Shown one piece after another: positions 7,189 through 14,781 of a stretch of 18,218 nt of DNA. Numbering within the stretch: position 1 is the stretch's first letter; each line of letters opens with the position of its first letter. The DNA comes from JACMRI01 sp043778625 (GTDB taxonomy: Bacteria > Bacteroidota > Bacteroidia > UBA4408). The position numbers and the translations under genes are program-made. The notes under the pieces are model-generated. The model did no database searches. It was not told where the DNA came from and was given only the letters and a program-made list of their open reading frames with translations. The DNA lies in the NCBI GenBank assembly GCA_043778625.1, contig JAYWFU010000090.1:1-18218 (forward strand). Reading direction: 5' to 3'.

Positions 7189-8163
7189 TTATTTTGTAGT
7201 ATTCACCGTACGTGAAAATTCAAACTCGCCCACCGCTATTTCGTAAGCTACCAAAGTACCGTCAGCATTGGGTTTACGCTTAATGCCCAGCTTATTGGTT
7301 AGTAAATTATTTATTTTTTGTTTGGCTAGTTCTTTTATACTTACATACTTGTTTGCTTCCTTTATAGTGGCTATTACGCTCTGCCCTCTTATGGTAGTAA
7401 TAGCATAGTTTTCAGTTAAAGTATAAGCAATAGGCGCAATAATTTGTGCTGTGGGTATTATTACTGTGGTATCAACTTCGGGTTTAATTATAGCTACCTC
7501 GTTGCTTTTAATTACAGGTAGTGTAGCCTTATTAACTATGGTAGATGTACTACTATTTTTACGTTGTACTTTCTTAAATTTATTGGGTGTAATTGGTGTA
7601 ACTACCTCAGTAATAGTGGTCATATTACTATCTGTTATAGTAGTATTAATAGGTGCAACTACACTATTATTAGCTACTTGGTGGCTACTAGTATTAACTA
7701 CGCTGTACACTAGCATAGCTACTACCACTGACGCCGCTGCGCCGTATGCCCACAGCCATAGTACTTTGTTTTGCTTTTTTAACTTGCGTTTGTGTGGGTA
7801 AGTAATTTTAGCATCAGCTACCAAAATCGTTTTATTAAATAGCGCTAACTCGTATTGTAACCTGGTATTGGTGGCCAATTCTTTTTCAAACGCAAGTGTT
7901 TCGGTAGGAGATAAATCATGCTCCATATACCCCACAATAGTTTCGTTGGTGTAAGTAGTATCTTTTTTTAATTTGTTTTTATTGGTATATACTATTGTTT
8001 CGGGCGGTGCAATTGGTGTGCTGTCCAGCAATTCAAACTCGGCTTTAATAGCGGGGTGTTGTTCTACAAATAGTAATAAATCAGCAGTTTCTTCGGCACA
8101 TAAGTTACCGTCAATATAATCAATAATAAATTCTTCGTAGTTGGTTATGGTTATAGTCCTCAT
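7189..8163 (-). CDS. membrane anti-sigma-factor-like protein
   Basis: 324 aa. The cytoplasmic part contains two similar ~58-residue units (about 9-67 and 73-130), each with Y-[IM]-x2-[DN]L-x3-E, an acidic helix, and the ending K-KLKK; this looks like an internal duplication. A single transmembrane helix follows (about 135-157, WLWAYGAAASVVVAMLVYSVV). The periplasmic part is Thr/Val/Ile-rich and low-complexity to ~250, then a compact domain with IRGQSVIATIKEANKYVSIKELAKQKI. The HxxxCxxC zinc motif of ZAS anti-sigma factors is absent. It starts 3 nt after the ECF sigma stop codon, so translation is probably coupled. That position, one membrane pass and a helical cytosolic part argue for sequestering the sigma factor; direct homology to a named anti-sigma family was not established. 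Confidence 0.75.
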   Translation of the reverse strand: MRTITITNYEEFIIDYIDGNLCAEETADLLLFVEQHPAIKAEFELLDSTPIAPPETIVYTNKNKLKKDTTYTNETIVGYMEHDLSPTETLAFEKELATNTRLQYELALFNKTILVADAKITYPHKRKLKKQNKVLWLWAYGAAASVVVAMLVYSVVNTSSHQVANNSVVAPINTTITDSNMTTITEVVTPITPNKFKKVQRKNSSTSTIVNKATLPVIKSNEVAIIKPEVDTTVIIPTAQIIAPIAYTLTENYAITTIRGQSVIATIKEANKYVSIKELAKQKINNLLTNKLGIKRKPNADGTLVAYEIAVGEFEFSRTVNTTK

Positions 8164-8166
8164 GGC

Positions 8167-8652
8167 TTACAGTACGTTTTCAATTTTACCTATGTATTGT
8201 TTTAGCGCAATACGTGCACGGTATATATACACCTTTACTTGGGCTTCGCTAAGCCCAGTTATTTCGCCTATTTGGGCGTAATCATAGCCCTCATAATCAC
8301 GTAACAAAACTACAGAGCGTTGTACTTCGGGCAATTGTGCTAAGGCAATATCAAGCACTTTTTTCAAATCGTAATTATGGTTTTCATAGCCCTTTTCAAA
8401 CTCTTCTATCACTACGCTTTTATCTATTTTTTTTTGCTTGCGAGTTTCGTCTATTAATGTACGGTAGGCAGTAGTGTACAAATAAGATTTCGCTTTGTCG
8501 GCATCAATATTCTCATGCTTTATCCATACTTTTTCAAACGTATCTTGTATAATATCATTTGCTACGTCTTTATCTCTTATATGCTTTAACACAAAGCGAT
8601 ACAGCCCATCGGCGTGTGCATCTACGGCAGTATTATAGTCGTGTGTAGTCAT
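8167..8652 (-). CDS. RNA polymerase ECF sigma factor (sigma-70 family)
   Basis: 161 aa, normal for an ECF factor with only regions 2 and 4. Region 2 includes LYRFVLKHIRDKDVANDIIQ, DTFEKVWIKHENI and the SYLYTTAYRTLIDETRK segment; region 4 (about 105-158) includes LPEVQRSVVLLRDYEGYDYA, then the helix-turn-helix IGEITGLSEAQVKVYIYRAR. No C-terminal extension is present. It heads a minus-strand unit with the anti-sigma-like gene and, further on, the head-GIN gene. The promoter in front contains the same -35/-10 pair as the one before the head-GIN gene, so it probably drives its own transcription. Likely role: envelope-stress type control; the signal is unknown. Confidence 0.95.
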   Translation of the reverse strand: MTTHDYNTAVDAHADGLYRFVLKHIRDKDVANDIIQDTFEKVWIKHENIDADKAKSYLYTTAYRTLIDETRKQKKIDKSVVIEEFEKGYENHNYDLKKVLDIALAQLPEVQRSVVLLRDYEGYDYAQIGEITGLSEAQVKVYIYRARIALKQYIGKIENVL

Positions 8653-8677
8653 TGTGTTAAGTTAGTTTTGTGTATTA

Positions 8678-8703
8678 GACGCACCAGTTACATTAAAAGT
8701 TAC
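8678..8703 (-). promoter_or_regulatory. ECF-sigma-type (autoregulatory) promoter
   Basis: On the minus strand: GTAAC (8703-8699), 17 nt, CGTC (8681-8678), followed by TAA. It lies 26 nt upstream of the ECF sigma start codon. The match TGTAACTTTT...CGTC to the element before the head-GIN gene supports control of both by this sigma factor. A second GTAAC (8691-8687) is too close to CGTC to serve as the -35. Confidence 0.6.
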
Positions 8704-8755
8704 AGGCAATGTTACTTATTTTTAATAAAACTTTCTTTTGTGCATTAAATAACAT

Positions 8756-8785
8756 TTTGCTATGTACAACAACTCACTATATTTG
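8756..8785 (+). promoter_or_regulatory. housekeeping promoter (TTTG-N18-TATATTTG) of the Fe-S/cytochrome b gene
   Basis: TTTG at 8756-8759 and TATATTTG at 8778-8785 fit the Bacteroidota -33/-7 pattern. The start codon at 8817 lies 31 nt downstream. The position also argues against the longer reading frame that begins with ATG at 8709, because the promoter would fall inside it. Confidence 0.6.
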
Positions 8786-8816
8786 CTACTACAATTTTCA
8801 CAAACAAATTAATAGC

Positions 8817-10124
8817 ATGTTTACAATTATTCAAATTATCATTTTTATTGCCGCTTTAGGCTGTGCAGTGTATGTTTTTACCAAAAATATTGGCAAAATA
8901 ATTCGTAATATTAACCTAGGGCAAAATGTGGACCGTACCGACAATAAACCCCAACGCTGGGCGTTAATGGCACGAGTAGCCATGGGGCAAAGTAAAATGT
9001 TAGTACGCCCAGTAGCAGGTATCATGCACTTGTTTGTATATATAGGTTTTGTATTAATTAATATTGAAGTACTCGAAATAGTTATTGATGGATTATTTGG
9101 CACACACCGCATACTAAGTTTTATGGGTGGTTTTTATAATTTTTTAATTGGTTTTTTTGAGGTACTCGCATTATTAGTATTAGTGGCTGTTATTGTGTTT
9201 TGGGTACGCCGTAATGTAGTAAAGATACAACGATTTACATCGCCCGAATTAAAAGGCTGGGCAGTTAAAGATGCTAACTACATTTTGTATATTGAAATGG
9301 TATTAATGACTGCCGTACTTATGATGAACGGCGCCGACCATGCTCTACAACTCCAAGATGCCCACCATTACACCAAAGCAGGCACATTCCCAGTGTCGGA
9401 TTTACTATTTGGTTGGTTGCAAGGTACTAACGCTACCACGCTTATGGTTATTGAGCGTGTGTGCTGGTGGTTGCATATTATTGGGATATTTTTATTTTTA
9501 AATTATTTGCCAGTATCTAAGCACTTACATATTTTAATGGCGTTTCCTAATGTGTGGTACAGTAATTTATGGGCGAAGGGCAAGTTTAAAAACAACCCTG
9601 ATGTTACGCGTGAAGTTAATTTAATGCTAGATCCTTCAGCACAGTTTGACCCTAATGCAGCTCCACCAAAATTTGGCGCAAAAGATGTAAACGATCTATC
9701 GTGGGTGCAATTAATGAGCGCTTACTCTTGCACCGAATGCGGACGGTGCACTAGCAATTGCCCAGCTAACTTAACGGGCAAATTACTATCGCCCCGCAAA
9801 ATAATGATGGACACCCGCGACCGTTTGGAGGAAGTAGGTAAAAATATAGATGCCCACGGTGTTGATTTTAACGATGGTAAAAGCCTTGTGGGCGATTATA
9901 TTACTGCTGAAGAATTATGGGCTTGTACCTCGTGTAATGCCTGTGTAGAAGCCTGCCCTATAAACATTGACCCATTAGCTATAATTATGGATTTGCGCCA
10001 GTACTTAGTACTCGAAAAATCGGAAGCTCCACAATCTATTACAGGTATGTTTACCAATATTGAAAACAATGGCGCACCTTGGCAATACAGCCAAGCCGAC
10101 CGCCTAAAGTGGGCTAATGAATAA
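8817..10124 (+). CDS. cytochrome b-like membrane protein with two 4Fe-4S clusters (HdrC/NarI-like subunit)
   Basis: 435 aa from ATG 8817; a longer frame opens at ATG 8709, but a promoter lies within that extension and MFTIIQIIIFIAALG gives a proper first membrane helix. The N-terminal ~260 residues form several hydrophobic helices (about 3-20, 65-90, 100-130, 155-170, 210-235) with histidines suitable for heme b, as in NarI-type subunits. Then come two ferredoxin-type motifs: C305xxC308xxC311xxxC315P and C370xxC373xxC376xxxC380P. The next gene encodes the CCG partner. Together they resemble heterodisulfide-reductase-like quinone oxidoreductases (HdrCB/QmoC type) and the ETF:menaquinone oxidoreductase module, where electrons move between a soluble donor and the quinone pool. 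The actual donor is not shown by the window. Confidence 0.88.
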   Translation: MFTIIQIIIFIAALGCAVYVFTKNIGKIIRNINLGQNVDRTDNKPQRWALMARVAMGQSKMLVRPVAGIMHLFVYIGFVLINIEVLEIVIDGLFGTHRILSFMGGFYNFLIGFFEVLALLVLVAVIVFWVRRNVVKIQRFTSPELKGWAVKDANYILYIEMVLMTAVLMMNGADHALQLQDAHHYTKAGTFPVSDLLFGWLQGTNATTLMVIERVCWWLHIIGIFLFLNYLPVSKHLHILMAFPNVWYSNLWAKGKFKNNPDVTREVNLMLDPSAQFDPNAAPPKFGAKDVNDLSWVQLMSAYSCTECGRCTSNCPANLTGKLLSPRKIMMDTRDRLEEVGKNIDAHGVDFNDGKSLVGDYITAEELWACTSCNACVEACPINIDPLAIIMDLRQYLVLEKSEAPQSITGMFTNIENNGAPWQYSQADRLKWANE

Positions 10125-10133
10125 ATTATTATT

Positions 10134-10158
10134 AATTGACAATTTATAATTGACAATT
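10134..10158. repeat. paired 11-nt direct repeat AATTGACAATT
   Basis: Two copies (10134-10144 and 10148-10158) right after the stop codon at 10124. Each copy is itself an odd-length palindrome (AATTG-A-CAATT). Short intergenic repeats of this kind are, as far as I recall, common in Bacteroidota. Confidence 0.6.
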
Positions 10159-10173
10159 GTAAAAAAGTCTAAT

Positions 10174-10236
10174 GTCTAGTATCTCTAAATCTAATATCTA
10201 GCATCTAAAGTCTAGTATCTCTAAATCTAATATCTA
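10174..10236 (+). repeat. 27-nt direct repeat at 36-nt spacing, between the two Fe-S genes
   Basis: Copies at 10174-10200 and 10210-10236 are identical (they begin GTCTAGTATCTCTAAATC). The surrounding DNA (10165-10240) is a longer low-complexity series of TCTA/ATCT steps, with further partial copies. It fills most of the 125-bp gap between two genes expected to be cotranslated. No promoter was recognised here. Confidence 0.75.
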
Positions 10237-10249
10237 AATACTCAACAAA

Positions 10250-11041
10250 ATGAGCAACGCATTAAACGTAAAAACAGTAGCCGATTACACTGCACAAGGC
10301 ACCAAGCCCGATATTTTATTTTGGGTAGGATGCGCAGGGAGTTTTGATGATAGAGCAAAGAAAATAACCAAAGCCATAGTTAAAATACTTAACCATGTTG
10401 ATGTAAAATATGCCGTGTTAGGCGCTGAGGAATCATGCACGGGCGACCCTGCAAAGCGTGCAGGTAACGAGTTTTTGTTTCAGATGCAAGCCATGAGTAA
10501 CATAGCCATACTTAACGGATACGAAGTAAAAAAAATAGTAACCGCCTGCCCACATTGTTTTAATACACTTAAAAACGAATACCCCGAACTTGGCGGACAT
10601 TACGAAGTAATACACCACACACAATTATTACAAGAGTTGATAGATAGTGGTAAACTAAAAGTAGAGGGTGGTACATTTAAGGGTAAAAAAATTACTTTCC
10701 ACGACCCCTGCTACTTAGGACGTGCCAACAACGAATACCTTGCGCCACGTGCCGTAATTGAAAAATTAGACGTGGAATTAGTTGAAATGAAACGCTGCAA
10801 AACCAACGGATTATGTTGTGGCGCAGGCGGAGCGCAAATGTTTAAAGAAGCCGAAAAAGGAAACAAAGAAGTAAATATTGAACGCACCGAAGATGTACTT
10901 GAAACCAAAGCTACCATTGTAGCCGCAGGTTGTCCGTTTTGTAATACCATGCTTACTGATGGACTCAAACATAACAACAAACAAGACGAAATACAAGTAC
11001 TTGATATAGCCGAGATGATAGCCCAAGCAGCTGATTTATAG
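10250..11041 (+). CDS. CCG-domain (Fe-S)-binding protein, HdrB/GlpC-like subunit
   Basis: 263 aa, soluble, no signal peptide. It contains two cysteine-rich CCG domains. First: C28 (WVGCAGS), C63 (ESCTGDP), C100PHC103 (TACPHCFNT). Second: C154 (HDPCYLGR), C189-C190-G (GLCCGAGG), C228PFC231 (AGCPFCNTM). Two such domains bind the noncubane iron-sulfur cofactors of HdrB-type catalytic subunits. The first domain has a single Cys (ESCTGDP) where the second has CC, a common variation. It follows the membrane cytochrome b/Fe-S gene on the same strand and probably is its cytosolic partner. LutA-like or succinate/glycolate-type relatives are possible but the expected extra Lut genes are not present. 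Confidence 0.92.
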   Translation: MSNALNVKTVADYTAQGTKPDILFWVGCAGSFDDRAKKITKAIVKILNHVDVKYAVLGAEESCTGDPAKRAGNEFLFQMQAMSNIAILNGYEVKKIVTACPHCFNTLKNEYPELGGHYEVIHHTQLLQELIDSGKLKVEGGTFKGKKITFHDPCYLGRANNEYLAPRAVIEKLDVELVEMKRCKTNGLCCGAGGAQMFKEAEKGNKEVNIERTEDVLETKATIVAAGCPFCNTMLTDGLKHNNKQDEIQVLDIAEMIAQAADL

Positions 11042-11089
11042 TGTAAGTAGGTACTATTACTTGCTGAAAAACAACTAAAACATTGAAGT

Positions 11090-11146
11090 AATTAGGAATA
11101 AAAAGGTAGTGAAAATTTAATTTTCACTACCTTTTTATTCCTAATT
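11090..11146. terminator. bidirectional terminator, 28-bp perfect inverted repeat
   Basis: Arms 11090-11117 and 11119-11146 match perfectly around a single T. The core is AAAAAGGTAGTGAAAATT. It lies between the convergent genes ending at 11041 and 11146 and touches the stop codon of the latter. A/T runs at both ends suit termination in both directions. Confidence 0.75.
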
Positions 11147-11688
11147 TAATTTTCAGAAAATTCGTTAGTAAACGCGGTTAATTTAAAATTTTTGAGCGTG
11201 ATAACAAGCGTTTGCAACAAAGGTTGCTTGGTAATATCTTGCTTTGCTAATTCTTTTTCTACGGCGGCTATACTGCCCGTAAGTATAGCGTTATCAAAGG
11301 GAGGCTCTTGATTTTCGATAACGGTAATGGCTTCAAACGAAGTTTCAAAATCAGTAACAATAGCCATGGTAACAAGGTGCGGAATATAGTTTTTAAAATC
11401 AAGACCTGATTGCCAGCAGGCAGCTATTATTTCGCGGCGTAACTCTCCCTTAGTCAGTAGCATATACTCTATATATATTGGCGCGCACAATGGGTCTTTA
11501 ACGTTGTATAAAAAATCCATTGCGGCACTTAATATCTCTTCGTCAGTATTGGTTTTAAGTAATTCAAATAATGCTTTTACCACAGCTACATCGCCGTATT
11601 CGTAAGCATCTTCAATAGCTTTAAGTTGCGCTACTTTATCAGTACCGTTAAAAGCCGCTACTAATTGTGTTTTTATTTTTTTACTCAT
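11146..11688 (-). CDS. HEAT-repeat-like helical protein
   Basis: 180 aa, no signal peptide or membrane segment. The sequence is a row of amphipathic helices: VAQLKAIEDAYEYGDVAVVKALFELLKTN, EEILSAAMDFLYNVKDPLC, ELRREIIAACWQSGLD and YIPHLVTMAIVTDFETSFEA, the spacing and Leu/Ala pattern of HEAT-type alpha-solenoids (about 30-residue units). Such proteins usually bind partner proteins; no catalytic motif is seen and the partner is unknown. It has its own promoter (11709-11740) and is separated from the TonB operon by a terminator hairpin. Confidence 0.75.
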   Translation of the reverse strand: MSKKIKTQLVAAFNGTDKVAQLKAIEDAYEYGDVAVVKALFELLKTNTDEEILSAAMDFLYNVKDPLCAPIYIEYMLLTKGELRREIIAACWQSGLDFKNYIPHLVTMAIVTDFETSFEAITVIENQEPPFDNAILTGSIAAVEKELAKQDITKQPLLQTLVITLKNFKLTAFTNEFSEN

Positions 11689-11708
11689 GGTATTGTTTTT
11701 TAGCTACG

Positions 11709-11740
11709 CAAAAGTAACACAATAACAATTGGTTAGCAAA
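11709..11740 (-). promoter_or_regulatory. promoter TTTG-N20-TACTTTTG of the HEAT-like gene
   Basis: Minus strand: TTTG at 11740-11737, 20-nt spacer, TACTTTTG at 11716-11709, then 20 nt to the ATG at 11688. This is a full match to the Bacteroidota -33/-7 pattern. The -33 box lies at the loop of the terminator hairpin that ends the upstream operon. Confidence 0.7.
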
Positions 11741-11758
11741 CCAACTGTTATTGTGTTA
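11715..11758 (-). terminator. terminator hairpin of the TonB receptor operon
   Basis: 20-bp inverted repeat with one mismatch (arms 11715-11734 and 11739-11758, loop AGCA), 10 nt after the stop of the lipoprotein gene. On the minus strand it is followed by CTTTTG. It shares DNA with the promoter of the next gene. Confidence 0.65.
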
Positions 11759-11768
11759 GTACTAAATA

Positions 11769-12314
11769 CTATTTTATGGTAACTGTAAATGCTGCTTCTA
11801 CGTCAGTATCGCCTAAGGCAATACTACCAGGGCTTGCAAGTTTTATTTTAGGCTGATGCTTTAATGTAATGGTAATAGTACCAGTACTTGCGTTGGTAGT
11901 AGCCCACGTACTTGTAAGCCCTAACGGATTATTGTTGGCATCAACGTCAGTTGTTTTTACCACAAGGTTTGCATTGTTTGCTACGTAAAAAAACTGGTGG
12001 TCAGTTCCTTCAGCTTTTACGGCATCGCTAATGTTTTCGGCAGGAGTTTTTGTTTTGTCTAATAATTTTAAATTAACGTTGTAATTTTTGTTCGCTTTTA
12101 AATTAATAGGAGCAATAATGGGCGCATTACCTCCTGCGCCGTCCAAGTCTTCGTACTGTACTACAAATGTAGTGTCAGGATTGCTAAACGTAAGTTCAAC
12201 GGTAGTTATAAGCTCTTGTTCATTTGCTTTGTCTTCTACTTTTTTCTTACAGCCAGTTAATACTACTGTTGCTATTACTAATAATTTTGCGGTGTTGTTT
12301 ACTATATTTTTCAT
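11769..12314 (-). CDS. lipoprotein associated with TonB-dependent receptor
   Basis: 181 aa. Lipoprotein signal: hydrophobic LLVIATVVLTGC with the lipidated cysteine at C22, followed by KKK. The mature part is beta-rich: ELITTVELTFSNPD, VVQYEDLDGAGGNAPIIAPI, LKANKNYNVNLKLLD, AENISDAVKAEGTDHQFFYV. I recall this pattern (ELITTV...DxDGxGG...DHQFFY) as a Bacteroidota lipoprotein encoded beside a TonB receptor and sometimes annotated 'type 1 periplasmic binding fold superfamily'. It may present the substrate to the receptor, or sit on its outer face. It starts 55 nt downstream of the receptor gene, same strand. Exact function unknown. Confidence 0.8.
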   Translation of the reverse strand: MKNIVNNTAKLLVIATVVLTGCKKKVEDKANEQELITTVELTFSNPDTTFVVQYEDLDGAGGNAPIIAPINLKANKNYNVNLKLLDKTKTPAENISDAVKAEGTDHQFFYVANNANLVVKTTDVDANNNPLGLTSTWATTNASTGTITITLKHQPKIKLASPGSIALGDTDVEAAFTVTIK

Positions 12315-12369
12315 TTTAGTTATTGGTTTAATTAAGTTAGTTTTTTAGTTAATAAGGGTATCATTAGCC

Positions 12370-14700
12370 CTAAAATTTAATAATTGCCGTTAGGCTTACA
12401 TTGCGCCCTACATCATTAGTGTAGTATTTAAAGCGGTTCATGTAATCGCGGTACTGGCTGTTTAACAGGTTGTTGCATGCAAGTAGCACTACTATTTCTT
12501 TTTTGTTAGTTAACGTATAATTTGCGCTAGCAGTTGCTCCTACTAGGTTGTATGCGGCAGGTGGCAGGCTGTAATCGCTGGCGTAATTTACACGGTGCTG
12601 TTTATCCACCCACGTGTGTGTAAGGCTTACACTGTACTGCTGGCTTGGCTTAGTAGTAAAATTATACGCTACTTCGTTAAGTAATCTATCGCTAGGTAAG
12701 CCTAACAAAAACTCATTGCTTAGCAAGTTATAACCTCGCACGGTAGATAGCACACCTGTATAACTAACGTGTTTTGTTAGCAGGTAACTTAATTTAACAT
12801 TGCTACCATATAACTGTGCGGGCAGTTGCACAAACTTAAATGTAGGAAACGCACCTCGTATAGTAAGCGTGGCAGGTAATACAGGCACTAAATTTATAAA
12901 ATTAAAAAAATGATTATAAAATACCTCTGCATTAAATGATAATTTACCATTAAACACAGTACCATTGACCGCCGCCAAATTATTTAAGGCTCGCTCCACG
13001 TTTAAATTTTGGTTGCCATATTCAATAGCCGCTACACCATGGTGCAAACCATTGCTATACAACTCATTAGGTGCAGGTGCACGCCACGCAAGCCCCGAAT
13101 TAACAATACACTTAACATTATTACTCAAATAGTACGATGCGCCCACACTACCTAATGTAGCATTAAATGTTCGCACACGGCTAAATAAATTATTACTAGC
13201 ATTACGCTCATAAGTACTACTATTGCGTACATCTTGGCGTAGGCCTAATTCAATATTAAATTTATTAATGTGTGCATAGTGCAAATAATATATCCCCGCA
13301 TTAGTGCTACTATAATTAGGTATAAACACACGGCTTTGCGCAGTATTATTATTAATTTGATACATGTAATTACCTCCTATTTTACCATGCCCCCAATGCT
13401 CGGTAGTGTACTCGTAGCTGGCATCGGCAGTGTGGGTAAATAGTTCTAGGGCTGATTGTGGCGCATTGGCTTTAAGCACCCCGTTTACATACACATTGTG
13501 GTTATCAAACTCTTTGCGGTAATTAGCCTGAAAGGCATATTGCACATTTAATACTCCGTGCGCAGCCACATTAGTTTGATAATGCACCATAGCCGTGTGA
13601 TGGCTAACCAATTGCTTGGGCCTATCAATAGCATACAAAAAAGCAGCACTATCCGAAGCACCTGTATTAGCAATAGCTCTGTTCAAGTCAGTTAAGTTAC
13701 CAATGTGCGACCCTCTAAATATACCCAACGTTGCATTGTACGTAATTAAATTTAGCGTTAGCCTGTGTGCATTATGGTTGTACTGTGCAAGTACGTTACC
13801 ATTAAGCTCCTGCGTGCCAGTATTGCCCATAGTATAAGTGGGCGTACTTATGTTACCCACTTTTTTGCCTGATGTTTGCAGCCTGTACGCCCAGCTAGGC
13901 TTACGTTTTAGCCTTTGTTGTATCATTATAGCAGGCATTACTAATCGCCCGTTGGTTTGCGTATTTACTAACACGCTACCGCTAAGCCCAGCACTGTCAG
14001 GCAATGGCGCAGGGTTTACTAGCAACACACCAGCTACCGCATCGCTACCGTATTGTATGGCATTAGCCCCTTTAATTACAGTTATGCTACCTGCATTAAA
14101 TGGGTCAATTTCGGGGGCGTGTTCAGCTCCCCATTGTTGCCCCTCTTGGCGCACACCGTTATTAAGCAAGAGTATCCTGTTGCTGTGTAAACCATTAATT
14201 ACGGGCTTGCTAACGCTTGCTCCTGTATTTAAAGTAGTAATGCCAGGTAATTGTTCCAACATTTTGGCCAACGGTTTACCTTGCTGTTTTAGCAAATTTA
14301 ATTGGCTAAGTTCCATATAGTTTTGCGTGGCAGTGGTAGGCGTGCGCTCTTGGTGTATGTGTACCTCGTGTAAGTTGGCTGCCGTATGATTAAGTTTAAC
14401 ACGTACCGTTTGGTTAGCAGTTACGGCTATGTTAAGCACAGTATCAGTGTACAATAAATTATGCACACGCAAGGTGTAGTTAGCAGTAGTTAAGTTATTA
14501 AACTTAGCTTGTCCGTTAGCTAGGGTAGTGTTACCTTGCGTAGTAGTGGCGTTAATTAATTGCACTGCAGTATAAGGCACAGGGTGATTTAAATCATCAG
14601 TAATAACTACGGTTAGTGTATAGCAACACTGTTGGGCAGTAGCATTAAATGATAATAACATCAACCATAACAACACATACTTAGTAAGTAAATGTTTCAT
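12370..14700 (-). CDS. TonB-dependent outer-membrane receptor
   Basis: 776 aa. Signal peptide 1-23 (ends FNATAQ). Residues 26-110 form a carboxypeptidase-D-like regulatory domain (VVITDDLNHPVPYTAVQLIN). The plug (about 125-235) has KMLEQLPGITTLNTGASVSK, GLHSNRILLLNNGVRQEGQQ, WGAEHAPEIDPF and ITVIKGANAIQYGSDAVAGV. The rest is the 22-strand barrel with the terminal aromatic IIKF. No SusD-like partner is encoded. The QQWGAEHAPEIDPF stretch and the flanking His-rich protein and lipoprotein point to small-substrate (perhaps metal or metallophore) uptake rather than glycan uptake; this is inference. There is an 81-nt gap to the upstream gene, which contains a possible attenuator hairpin. Confidence 0.95.
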   Translation of the reverse strand: MKHLLTKYVLLWLMLLSFNATAQQCCYTLTVVITDDLNHPVPYTAVQLINATTTQGNTTLANGQAKFNNLTTANYTLRVHNLLYTDTVLNIAVTANQTVRVKLNHTAANLHEVHIHQERTPTTATQNYMELSQLNLLKQQGKPLAKMLEQLPGITTLNTGASVSKPVINGLHSNRILLLNNGVRQEGQQWGAEHAPEIDPFNAGSITVIKGANAIQYGSDAVAGVLLVNPAPLPDSAGLSGSVLVNTQTNGRLVMPAIMIQQRLKRKPSWAYRLQTSGKKVGNISTPTYTMGNTGTQELNGNVLAQYNHNAHRLTLNLITYNATLGIFRGSHIGNLTDLNRAIANTGASDSAAFLYAIDRPKQLVSHHTAMVHYQTNVAAHGVLNVQYAFQANYRKEFDNHNVYVNGVLKANAPQSALELFTHTADASYEYTTEHWGHGKIGGNYMYQINNNTAQSRVFIPNYSSTNAGIYYLHYAHINKFNIELGLRQDVRNSSTYERNASNNLFSRVRTFNATLGSVGASYYLSNNVKCIVNSGLAWRAPAPNELYSNGLHHGVAAIEYGNQNLNVERALNNLAAVNGTVFNGKLSFNAEVFYNHFFNFINLVPVLPATLTIRGAFPTFKFVQLPAQLYGSNVKLSYLLTKHVSYTGVLSTVRGYNLLSNEFLLGLPSDRLLNEVAYNFTTKPSQQYSVSLTHTWVDKQHRVNYASDYSLPPAAYNLVGATASANYTLTNKKEIVVLLACNNLLNSQYRDYMNRFKYYTNDVGRNVSLTAIIKF

Positions 14701-14721
14701 GTAAATGAAAAAATAGCACGT

Positions 14722-14763
14722 TAAAAAAATAAAATAGTAGTGTGCTTACCATTAAGCGCACCT
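14722..14763 (-). terminator. possible attenuator between the His-rich gene and the receptor gene
   Basis: On the minus strand GTGCGCTTA-ATGG-TAAGCAC can pair with a 2-nt bulge, followed by a T-rich tract containing seven T. It might terminate some transcripts after the small gene. The stem is short and bulged, so confidence is low. Confidence 0.3.
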
Positions 14764-14781
14764 GTTATTAGTTATGTTTGA

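Noticed and set aside
8709..8816. 36-codon N-terminal extension of the cytochrome b/Fe-S protein
   Set aside because: It contains a good -33/-7 promoter and encodes no membrane or targeting pattern; the ATG at 8817 begins the first membrane helix.
10174..10236. CRISPR-like repeat with 36-nt period
   Set aside because: Only two copies, spacer of 9 nt, low-complexity sequence and no cas genes nearby.
10250..11041. Lactate utilisation protein LutA/LldE
   Set aside because: The CCG protein fits in length, but LutB and LutC are absent and the preceding gene is a membrane cytochrome b/Fe-S protein, favouring an Hdr-like quinone module.
13838..14320. 160-codon open frame opposite the TonB receptor plug region
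   Set aside because: Antisense of a conserved plug domain; Leu/Pro/Ser-rich text without features.
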